Of a stretch of DNA of 6,425 bases, positions 1 to 6,268 are shown one piece after another. A program made the position numbers and the translations under genes. Location: positions 1-6,425 of the forward strand of contig JAPSIJ010000135.1 in assembly GCA_031178805.1 (NCBI GenBank). The letters are read 5' to 3'. Position 1 is the first letter of the stretch; every line of letters begins with the position of its first letter. The stretch is from Cellulomonas sp. GTDB taxonomy: Bacteria; Actinomycetota; Actinomycetes; Actinomycetales; Cellulomonadaceae. Under the pieces are notes generated by a model that did no database searches, had not been told where the DNA came from, and saw only the letters and a list, made by a program, of their open reading frames with translations.

Positions 1-1564
1 ACCGGTACGAGTCCGTGATGACCAGGTCGGTGCCGAACGCCGCGGCGAAGCCGACGTTCAGCTGCTCGAGCGCCTCGGCGGCGTCGCAGCGCAGCTGCTG
101 GCCGGGCGCGAAGCCGAGCTCGCAGAGGGCCGACGCCGGGATCTGGCCGTTGTCGTAGCCGTCGAGCGAGGTGCGCTGGGCCTCCTTGCGGGCGGCCTCC
201 GCGGCAGCCGCGGCGGCGGCGGCCGCCTCCTGCGTCTGCTGGGTGACGACCTGCAGCTCGGCGGTCAGCGTGGAGACGCGCTCCACGGCGGCCGTGAGCC
301 GGGCGGCGGCGGGGTCCTCGACCGTCGCCGCGGCCTCGGCGTCGGCCACGGCGTCCGCGGTGGCCGACGCCGAGGGCGTGCCGGTCGGGGCCGGGGCGGC
401 GACGTCGTCGGAGGTCGACGTGGCGCCCTCGGCAGCGGCCGCGTCGGCCTGCGCGGTGGCGGCGGCCTCGCTCTGCGCGGCGTCGAGGGAGTCGCCGCTC
501 AGCACCGGCGCCGCCTCGGGGCGCAGCGCGCTGAGCGCCGGCTGCGTGGCCTGGGTCGTCGCGATGAGGGTGTCGAGCTCGGCCACGGCGGTGGACAGCT
601 CGGCGACCGCCTCGGCCGGCACCGCCGACGCGACGGCGTCGGCCTTCACGTCGGCCGCCTGCTGCGCGGTGGTGCTGGCGAGGACCACGGCCTGCTGCCG
701 CTCCTCGACGACCTCGGGGGTCATCCGCGGGCCCTGAGCGGCGGTGTCCGCGTCCCCGGTCGCGGTGGGGGCGGCGGTGGGCGCGGTGCCGCCCGTGCCC
801 GTGGCGACGACCGGGACGACGGCGAAGCCGCCGACGCCCAGCGCGAGGCCCACGGCCACGGCGCCCTGGGCGACGCGGGTCGCGGAGCGGCGCGGCGGAC
901 GGTGCCGGCGGCGGGCGGCGCGGTTGGGCAGCGGGGCGGCGGCTGCGGGAGCAGCGGCGGCGGGAGCGGCGGCGGCGGGAGCAGCGGCGGCGGACGTGCT
1001 CGCGGCGGCGGGCGGCGCGAGCACGGTGCCGAGCGCGACGCCCCGGGCGGGGGTGCGCAGGGAGGCGCGGCCCTCGGCGCGGTGCGCGCCGCGGCGGGCC
1101 GGGGTCTCGGCGGCGCGGCGGCCACCCGCCGCGGCGGCGCGCCGGCCGCTCGGGGCGGAGGCGCGCGCGGTCTCGTCGGCGGCGGGACGCGCCGCCGGAC
1201 GGGGGGCGTCGGCGGGCCCGGGGGCACGCCGGCGGGCGCGGCGGGTGTCCGCGGCAGGGGCCTCGGCCGGGGCGGTCGTGGCGGGCGGGGTCTGGGACGG
1301 GGAGTCGGTGGCGGGGGACGTCACGGTGAGGGGGGCTGCACCTTCGGTCGGGGTCGTCGGGCTCGGGCCGGCCGTGGGCCGGGGGTGCCGCGCGGGCGCC
1401 GCCGCGGAGGGGGCGGCGGTGTCGTCCCGGTCGGAGGGCGCACCGGCGGCCGCGTCCCGTGCGGGATCGCGGCGTGCCGGTGCGGGGACCGGGGGCGCGG
1501 GGTCGAGCGGCCTCGCGTGCCGGCCGCGGGACGTGCTCCGCGCGGCGGGCAGGCTGTCACTCAC
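1..1564 (-). CDS. Membrane-anchored M15-family (VanY-like) D-alanyl-D-alanine carboxypeptidase-type protein, 3' end cut by window
   Basis: Probably a zinc peptidase that trims D-Ala-D-Ala stem peptides of peptidoglycan outside the membrane. The visible 521 codons run from a GTG at 1564-1562 to the left edge. Residues 1-230 are Pro/Ala/Arg-rich, basic and low-complexity, with a fourfold AAAAP repeat at 192-211, and should be cytoplasmic and disordered. Residues about 231-254 form one hydrophobic segment after an Arg-rich stretch (type II signal anchor). Residues 255-465 are an Ala-rich extracellular stalk with probable helical or coiled-coil parts at 281-340 and 422-465, including nine consecutive Ala. 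From about 470 the sequence matches actinobacterial M15 peptidases: NGQIPASALC, FAPGQQLRCDAAEALEQLN, then TDLVITDSYR at the edge. Cys481 and Cys493 may form a disulfide. The zinc ligands (HxxxxxxD and a later His) lie beyond the window, so activity cannot be confirmed. GTG was chosen as the first start after the in-frame stop at 1657-1655, and it sits just below a TAACCT box. The ATG at 724-722 would lose the membrane anchor and is unlikely. Confidence 0.9.
   Translation of the reverse strand, partial: MSDSLPAARSTSRGRHARPLDPAPPVPAPARRDPARDAAAGAPSDRDDTAAPSAAAPARHPRPTAGPSPTTPTEGAAPLTVTSPATDSPSQTPPATTAPAEAPAADTRRARRRAPGPADAPRPAARPAADETARASAPSGRRAAAAGGRRAAETPARRGAHRAEGRASLRTPARGVALGTVLAPPAAASTSAAAAPAAAAPAAAAPAAAAPLPNRAARRRHRPPRRSATRVAQGAVAVGLALGVGGFAVVPVVATGTGGTAPTAAPTATGDADTAAQGPRMTPEVVEERQQAVVLASTTAQQAADVKADAVASAVPAEAVAELSTAVAELDTLIATTQATQPALSALRPEAAPVLSGDSLDAAQSEAAATAQADAAAAEGATSTSDDVAAPAPTGTPSASATADAVADAEAAATVEDPAAARLTAAVERVSTLTAELQVVTQQTQEAAAAAAAAAEAARKEAQRTSLDGYDNGQIPASALCELGFAPGQQLRCDAAEALEQLNVGFAAAFGTDLVITDSYR
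932..991 (-). repeat. Four tandem 15-bp units encoding AAAAP repeats
   Basis: Four consecutive 15-bp units, read on the minus strand as Ala-Ala-Ala-Ala-Pro, occupy residues 192-211 of the M15-family protein, about 20 residues before the transmembrane segment. The units differ by only a few bases; those at 947-961 and 977-991 are identical. This is an in-frame minisatellite-like repeat in the predicted cytoplasmic arm, so copy-number change would not break the frame. Ala/Pro repeats of this kind usually form flexible or extended linkers. Confidence 0.8.
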
Positions 1565-1572
1565 GGTCGTCG

Positions 1573-1602
1573 AGGTTAGGCAGCGGACCGCGGGGACGTC
1601 GG
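1573..1602 (-). promoter_or_regulatory. Candidate promoter of the M15 gene, possibly giving a leaderless transcript
   Basis: On the minus strand a TAACCT box (1578-1573) fits the actinobacterial -10 pattern TAnnnT. It ends 8 bases before the GTG start at 1564-1562. With usual spacing, transcription would begin at about 1567-1564, at or within three bases of the start codon. No Shine-Dalgarno sequence precedes the GTG, which agrees with a leaderless message. The -35 is weak: CCGACG at 1602-1597 with an 18-bp spacer keeps only the central GAC of TTGACA. The assignment rests mainly on the -10 box and its position. Confidence 0.45.
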
Positions 1603-1811
1603 GAAGGCCCGCGCCCGTCCCGCGAAGATGCCGTGACGATGGCGCGCGGGATCTTCACGAGACCCGCACACGCGGACCGCTCGCGCCGGGAAGCCGCTGG
1701 CCAGGACCGACGCGTCGTCGCGCCCGTCCGGGTGATCACGGCGGTGTGGCCCCGGTCACCCATGGTAGCGACGCCTGTGCGCCGGCTGAGCGAGCAATAT
1801 GTGAGGAATCC

Positions 1812-1840
1812 GTGACGAATCGCCCAGAACTTCGTAGGGT
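1812..1840 (+). promoter_or_regulatory. Candidate sigma-70-type promoter for the S8 protease gene
   Basis: GTGACG at 1812-1817 matches four of six bases of TTGACA, and TAGGGT at 1835-1840 fits TAnnnT, with an ideal 17-bp spacer. Transcription would start near 1847 and leave a leader of about 70 bases before the ATG at 1918. It lies in the locally least GC-rich part of the intergenic region. Such motifs can occur by chance in a search by eye. Confidence 0.45.
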
Positions 1841-1860
1841 AAGCCCCCAGTCACCCCTGT

Positions 1861-1877
1861 CATGACGACGGGTCATG
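1861..1877. promoter_or_regulatory. Perfect 6-bp palindrome in the presumed S8 leader
   Basis: CATGAC-gacgg-GTCATG is a perfect inverted repeat with a 5-base centre. It lies about 15-30 bases downstream of the predicted transcription start and 40 bases before the start codon. It could be a repressor operator in a roadblock position or a small hairpin in the leader mRNA. No specific regulator is recognised, and a 6-bp arm is modest evidence. Confidence 0.35.
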
Positions 1878-1907
1878 CCGAGGTGCACTTCTGGTCCTGC
1901 CCGAAGA

Positions 1908-1912
1908 ACGGA
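1908..1912 (+). promoter_or_regulatory. Weak ribosome binding site of the S8 protease
   Basis: ACGGA, 5 bases before the ATG at 1918, is the best purine-rich match to the Shine-Dalgarno consensus here and is weak. The start is supported more by the signal peptide that begins directly at this ATG than by the ribosome site. Confidence 0.4.
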
Positions 1913-1917
1913 ATCCC

Positions 1918-4900
1918 ATGACGCGTCGCTCGCTCCGTGCCTCGTTGACCGTCCTGGCGCTCGCCGCCACCACCACCGTCGGTGCCGGGGGCGTCGCCTC
2001 CGCCACGGGACCGGGGCCGGCCGCGCCGCCCCTCCCGCTCGCCCCGGGTGGCCTGGCCGAGGGCGCCGGCGACCCCATCGCCTCCGACGACGTGCTCGCC
2101 GGCCTCACCGACAAGATCTCCTCCGGCCTGGCGGACGCCGAGGGCACGGTCACCGCGTTCGTCCAGCTGGACACCCCCTCCGGCCTCGACGTCGCGGAGG
2201 AGGGCGGCGACGCCGCCGCCGTGCAGGAGGCGACGGCGCAGGTCGAGCAGGTCGCCGAGGCGGTCGTGCCGGCCGAGTCCGCGCCCGGCGCCCGCGCCGC
2301 CGCCGTCGAGCCGACGCGCATCGCGACGCTCGCCAACCTGGTCTCCGGCACGCTCGTCACCGGTGACGCGGCCCGGGTCCGCGACCTCGCGGGCTCCGAC
2401 GAGGTCGTCGCGGTCTACCGCGTGACCACGAAGACCGCCGACAACTCCTCCACCGACGCGTTCACCCGGGCGCTGCAGGTGTGGCAGGACACCGGCGAGA
2501 CCGGCGAGGGCGTCCGGATCGGCGTCATCGACACCGGCCTGGACTACACGCACGCCGCGTTCGGCGGCCCCGGCACCGTCGAGGCGTACGCCGCCGCCTA
2601 CGGCGAGGACGGCACGCAGCCCGTGCCCGAGGGTCTCTACGACCCGGCCAAGTACCTCGGCGGCTACGACTTCGCGGGCCCGCTGTACGACGCGGACCCC
2701 GCCTCCGAGCTGCCGGGCGCGACCACCACGCCGACGCCGGACGAGAACCCGATCGACAGCCTCTACACCTCGGACAACTCCGGGCACGGCACGCACGTCG
2801 CCGGCACCGCCGCCGGCTACGGCGTCCAGCCCGACGGCAGCACGTTCCGCGGCGACTACGGCACCCTGACCGACCTGTCCGACTGGGAGGTCGGCCCGGG
2901 CTCCGCGCCGGGCGCCGGCCTGTACGGCCTGAAGGTGTTCGGCGACATCGGCGGGTCCACCGACCTGACCGGTCTCGCGCTCGACTGGGCCGCGGACCCG
3001 GACGGCGACGGCGACTTCAACGACCACCTCGACGTGGTGAACCTGTCGCTCGGCGCCTCCGCCACCCCGTCCGACGACCCGGACAACCTGCTGATCGACC
3101 GGCTGTCCGACCTCGGCACGCTCGCCGTGCTGTCGGCGGGCAACTCGGCCGACATCACCGACGTCGGCGGCTCCCCCGGCTCCGCGGCGTCCGGCCTGAC
3201 CGTCGCCAACTCGGTCGGCAGCCCGCAGACCTACGACGGCGTCGAGGTCACCGCCGCGCCCGACCCGGCCCTGGTGCGCACCTGGTCCGCGCAGAACTCG
3301 ATCTCCTACACCGGCACCGAGGACGTCACCGCCCCGGTCGTCTACCTCGGCGAGGGCGTGGACGGCTGCTCCCCGCTGACGCAGTACGCGGACGCGGTCG
3401 CCGGAAACATCGTCTGGCTGTGGTGGGACGACGACGACGCGACCCGCGCCTGCGGCAGCGTCGCCCGCTGGAACAACGCGGAGGCCGCCGGCGCCGCCGG
3501 CGTGCTGATCGGCACCGACTCGACCGTGTTCTCCGCCGGCATCTCCGGCAACGCCACGATCCCCGGCGCCCAGCTCACCGCCTCCAGCACCGACGCGCTG
3601 CTGCCCGCGATCCAGGCCGGCGGCGTCACCGCGCACATCGGCCCGTCGCTCGCCGCCGCGGTCACCGCGGACGAGGCCGGTGACGCCCTCAACCCGGGCT
3701 CGTCCCGCGGCGCGCACGGCTCGCTCGGCATCATCAAGCCCGACGTCGCCGCCCCTGGCACGCTGATCTTCTCGGCGGCCTCGGGCACCGGCGCCGCGGC
3801 GCACTCGCTGTCCGGCACCTCGATGTCCTCGCCGCACGTGGCCGGCATCGCGGCGCTGGTCCGCGCCACCCGGCCCGGCTGGACGCCCGCCCAGGTGAAG
3901 GCCGCGGTGATGAACACCGCCACGCACGACGTGTGGACCGGCGCCAACCAGTCCGGCACGGCCTACGGCCCGCAGCGCGTCGGGTCCGGCCGGGTGGACG
4001 CCCGCGCCGCCGTCGCCGACACGGTGCTCGCCTACGGCTCGGAGGACCCGGACCAGGTGTCCGTGACCTTCGGCGTCGTGGACGTCGCCGCCGAGCCCGT
4101 CACGCTCACCAAGACGGTGACCGTGCAGAACACCGGCGCCTCGGCCGTCACCTACGACACGGCGTTCGCCGCGGCGACCACCACCGGCGGCGCGACGATC
4201 ACCACGTCGCCGGCCCGGCTCACCGTGCCCGCCGGCCAGCAGGGCCTGGTCACGCTGACCCTGACCGCCGACCCGGCGACGCTGGAGCGGGAGATCGACC
4301 CGACCTCGGCCACCACCCAGGGCGGCGTGCCCCGCGAGTACGTCGCGTCCCTCTCGGGCCGCCTGGTGCTCACCTCCGGCGACTCGGAGCTGCGCGTCCC
4401 GGTGCAGGCGGCGCCGCGCCTGGTCTCCGAGCTCACCGCCGACCCGGTGTCCTTCGCCGACGCCGGCGCCACCACCGCGCCGCTGACCCTCTCGGGCCGC
4501 GGCGTCGCCTCGGGCGGCTGGACCTCCCTGGTCGCGCCGCTGAACCTCGGCGCCACCAGCCCGAAGCTCGAGGACGTGCCGGGGTTCATCACGTCGGAGT
4601 CGGCCGTCGCGTCCGGCGACCTGCGCTGGGTCGGCTGGGCCTCCACCGCCCCGCAGCACGCCGCCGCCGGGGGCGACCCCGCCGACGGCTACCTCGGGGT
4701 GGGCATCGCGGTCGACGGCGACTGGGCCACGCTCGGCCAGGCCGTGCAGCCGGTGATCGACTGGGACGTCGACGCCGACGGCACGCCGGACGCGCAGACG
4801 GTCGTGCAGAAGCTCAGCGACGCCACGGACGTGACCGTGGCGGCCACGTTCGACTGGGAGACCGGCGAGACCCTCGACGTCCAGGGCGTCAACGGGGCGT

Positions 4901-6120
4901 TCGGCGACGTCGACACCACGGTCTTCGACAACTCGGTGCTGGTCGCGCCGGTCGGCATCGCGGCCCTGGGCCTGGAGCCGGGCGTCACGCCGAGCGTGAG
5001 CGTCTGGACCTACTCCGGCTACGCCGCCGACCCGAGCGGGCAGCTCGACGCCGTGGAGCCGTTCACGGTGGACCCGTTCGACCCGCCGTTCTGGTTCGAC
5101 GCCGGGGTCACCGACGGGCTGTGGTTCGTCGGCGCCGACGACACCGCGATCACCACGCACCGGTCCACCACCTCGGGCGCCACGGCCGAGCAGCTGCTCG
5201 TGCTGCACAGCCACAACGCCGACCCGACGACGCGGGCCCAGGTGCTCGACGTCGCCGTGCCGGCGGCTGTCGGGACCACGACCACGCTGGCGGTCGGCGG
5301 CCCGGCGAAGGTGGGCCAGGACCTCACGCTGACGGCGACCGTCGCCCCGGCCGAGGCCACCGGCACCGTGTCGTTCCGCGAGGGCGACACGGAGATCGCC
5401 ACGGCGCCGGTCACCGGCGGCACGGCCACGGCCACGGCGCGGCTCGGCGGGGGCACGCACACGCTGACGGCGGTCTACACGCCCGACAGCGCGGCGTGGG
5501 CCGGCTCGACCTCCGAGCCCGTGTCCGTCGAGGTGCGCAGGGCGGGCTCGACCACCAAGGTCACGCTGTCGCAGAACTCGGGCCGCTACGGCTCCGAGGT
5601 GAGCGCCACCGTCACCGTCACCGGCCAGGGCGTCGCGCCCACCGGCACCGTCGAGATCCGCGAGCGCGACACGGTCCTCGCGACCGGCGAGCTCGTGGCC
5701 GGCACGGGCACCGCGGCGACGGCGACGATCGCCCTGCCGCGGGACCTGAAGGCCGGGTCGCACACGCTGACCGCCGTCTACACGGGCAGCGCCGACGTCG
5801 ACACCTCGAAGTCCCAGCGGGCCTACCGGGTGCTGGCCACCGTGCCGCGCATCGCGATCGACACGGCGTCCTGGACCGTCGGCCGCGGCGCGACGCCGGA
5901 GGTCACCGTCACGGTGTCCGGCGTCGAGGGCGGCCCGGTCGCCGGCGGCAAGGTGACCGTGCTGGCCGGCATCCGCCCGGTCGCCACGGTCCCGCTGACC
6001 GACGGCGCCGCGACCGTCACCCTGCCGGCCCTGAGCCGGACCACCACGGTGACGGCTCTCTACACCGGTGACGGCGGGTACACCCCGACGCTCACCGTGG
6101 GGGTGCTGCGGGTGCGCTGA
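1918..6120 (+). CDS. Secreted subtilisin-family (S8) serine protease with PA, Fn3-like and three Ig-like domains, 1400 aa
   Basis: Exported endoprotease. Residues 1-29 are a Sec signal peptide (MTRRSLR, hydrophobic core, cleavage probably after GVASA). Residues about 76-170 look like an inhibitor_I9-type propeptide, expected to be removed on maturation. The catalytic domain spans about 195-700: Asp205 in GVIDTGLD, His290 in HGTHVAG, oxyanion Asn409 in SAGNS and Ser635 in GTSMSSPHVAG, preceded by KPDVAAPG at 607-614. All key residues are present. A PA domain (about 465-585) is inserted between Asn409 and Ser635 and holds the only two cysteines, Cys484 and Cys512. An Asp-rich loop, DPDGDGDFND (360-369), probably binds calcium. 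An Fn3-like domain follows (about 712-845), then a beta-rich region (about 845-1115) with DVDADGTPD at 950-958. Three bacterial Ig-like domains end the protein (about 1119-1207, 1210-1306, 1309-1400). There is no LPXTG motif or C-terminal membrane helix, so it should be released or held non-covalently. The layout resembles large Vpr-like actinobacterial subtilases; the substrate is unknown. Transcribed alone, with hairpins after the stop. Confidence 0.96.
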   Translation: MTRRSLRASLTVLALAATTTVGAGGVASATGPGPAAPPLPLAPGGLAEGAGDPIASDDVLAGLTDKISSGLADAEGTVTAFVQLDTPSGLDVAEEGGDAAAVQEATAQVEQVAEAVVPAESAPGARAAAVEPTRIATLANLVSGTLVTGDAARVRDLAGSDEVVAVYRVTTKTADNSSTDAFTRALQVWQDTGETGEGVRIGVIDTGLDYTHAAFGGPGTVEAYAAAYGEDGTQPVPEGLYDPAKYLGGYDFAGPLYDADPASELPGATTTPTPDENPIDSLYTSDNSGHGTHVAGTAAGYGVQPDGSTFRGDYGTLTDLSDWEVGPGSAPGAGLYGLKVFGDIGGSTDLTGLALDWAADPDGDGDFNDHLDVVNLSLGASATPSDDPDNLLIDRLSDLGTLAVLSAGNSADITDVGGSPGSAASGLTVANSVGSPQTYDGVEVTAAPDPALVRTWSAQNSISYTGTEDVTAPVVYLGEGVDGCSPLTQYADAVAGNIVWLWWDDDDATRACGSVARWNNAEAAGAAGVLIGTDSTVFSAGISGNATIPGAQLTASSTDALLPAIQAGGVTAHIGPSLAAAVTADEAGDALNPGSSRGAHGSLGIIKPDVAAPGTLIFSAASGTGAAAHSLSGTSMSSPHVAGIAALVRATRPGWTPAQVKAAVMNTATHDVWTGANQSGTAYGPQRVGSGRVDARAAVADTVLAYGSEDPDQVSVTFGVVDVAAEPVTLTKTVTVQNTGASAVTYDTAFAAATTTGGATITTSPARLTVPAGQQGLVTLTLTADPATLEREIDPTSATTQGGVPREYVASLSGRLVLTSGDSELRVPVQAAPRLVSELTADPVSFADAGATTAPLTLSGRGVASGGWTSLVAPLNLGATSPKLEDVPGFITSESAVASGDLRWVGWASTAPQHAAAGGDPADGYLGVGIAVDGDWATLGQAVQPVIDWDVDADGTPDAQTVVQKLSDATDVTVAATFDWETGETLDVQGVNGAFGDVDTTVFDNSVLVAPVGIAALGLEPGVTPSVSVWTYSGYAADPSGQLDAVEPFTVDPFDPPFWFDAGVTDGLWFVGADDTAITTHRSTTSGATAEQLLVLHSHNADPTTRAQVLDVAVPAAVGTTTTLAVGGPAKVGQDLTLTATVAPAEATGTVSFREGDTEIATAPVTGGTATATARLGGGTHTLTAVYTPDSAAWAGSTSEPVSVEVRRAGSTTKVTLSQNSGRYGSEVSATVTVTGQGVAPTGTVEIRERDTVLATGELVAGTGTAATATIALPRDLKAGSHTLTAVYTGSADVDTSKSQRAYRVLATVPRIAIDTASWTVGRGATPEVTVTVSGVEGGPVAGGKVTVLAGIRPVATVPLTDGAATVTLPALSRTTTVTALYTGDGGYTPTLTVGVLRVR
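5272..6117 (+). repeat. Three diverged Ig-like domain repeats at the C-terminus of the S8 protease
   Basis: Three successive domains of about 90-100 residues share the pattern of bacterial Ig-like (Big_3 type) modules: an opening Thr-rich strand, a central GTV-x-(F/I)-R-E strand and a closing LTAVYT strand. HTLTAVYT occurs identically in the first (5458-5481) and second (5761-5784) copies, 303 bases apart; the third has TVTALYTGD at 6046-6072. The third copy lacks the GTV strand signature (it has GGKVTVLAG) and is the most diverged. Such modules usually act as spacers or as surface- or polysaccharide-binding elements; here the role is inferred only. Confidence 0.8.
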
Positions 6121-6141
6121 GGGGAGCACCCGCACGCGGGC

Positions 6142-6168
6142 GCGGTGGCCACCCCCCGTGGCCACCGC
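6142..6168 (+). terminator. Perfect 11-bp hairpin after the S8 stop codon
   Basis: GCGGTGGCCAC at 6142-6152 pairs perfectly with 6158-6168 around a five-C loop, starting 22 bases after the stop. There is no T-run after it on the plus strand, which is common for actinobacterial intrinsic terminators but makes the call less certain. It may also protect the mRNA 3' end. Confidence 0.65.
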
Positions 6169-6198
6169 TCCGGGGCGATCCAGGACCGGGCGGCCGCA

Positions 6199-6233
6199 GG
6201 GAGGGGGTCACCGGGGGGCGGTGACCCCCTCTC
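6199..6233. terminator. Strong 12-14 bp hairpin between convergent genes, probable bidirectional terminator
   Basis: GAGGGGGTCACC at 6201-6212 pairs perfectly with 6220-6231 around a G-rich 7-base loop. One G-T and one G-C pair can extend it to 6199-6233. It sits 36 bases beyond the stop (6271-6269) of the convergent minus-strand gene and 79 bases beyond the S8 stop, so it could stop transcription from either side. No T-tract is present on either side. Confidence 0.65.
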
Positions 6234-6268
6234 GCACGCCCGGGGCGCGCTCGGCGCCGCTGCTGCGC

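Larger units (their letters stand above)
1565..1917. other. Divergent intergenic region between the M15 and S8 genes
   Basis: No convincing gene is visible in these 353 bases. Short open frames across it lack recognisable domains and start signals. The stretch around 1795-1845 is clearly less GC-rich than its surroundings, as expected for a promoter of the rightward gene. It holds the candidate promoters listed separately, an 8-bp palindrome GTGATCAC at 1732-1739, and a palindrome at 1861-1877. Both flanking genes read outward from it, so it may carry shared control elements. Confidence 0.8.

Noticed and set aside
171..737. Plus-strand open frame with an N-terminal Ala-rich stretch resembling a secreted protein
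   Set aside because: It is the complement of the Ala-rich stalk of the M15 protein. The minus-strand frame here continues into conserved peptidase motifs.
1557..1763. 68-codon minus-strand frame upstream of the M15 gene
   Set aside because: It overlaps the M15 start by a few bases like a translationally coupled leader gene, but it has no ribosome site and no recognisable sequence, and the candidate M15 promoter lies inside it.
744..1865. Plus-strand open frame of 373 codons over the M15 gene and intergenic region
   Set aside because: Its sequence is Ala/Gly/Arg-rich without recognisable motifs, and it overlaps the minus-strand M15 frame, which has a transmembrane segment and family motifs.
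1565..1917. A riboswitch (such as the c-di-AMP ydaO type often found before actinobacterial cell-wall hydrolases)
   Set aside because: I could not find the conserved ydaO core on either strand, and the M15 gene appears to have almost no leader.
1918..6120. Possibility that the S8 protein is a lantibiotic leader peptidase or a type VII secretion mycosin
   Set aside because: Size, PA insertion, Ig-like domains and lack of a C-terminal membrane helix do not fit, and no precursor peptide or secretion genes are nearby.
1873..6165. A 1430-codon open frame antisense to the whole S8 gene
   Set aside because: Its translation is Arg/Gly/Val-rich low complexity with no domain or signal, and it mirrors the S8 codons. 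Long antisense frames arise automatically in very GC-rich genes because stop codons are rare.
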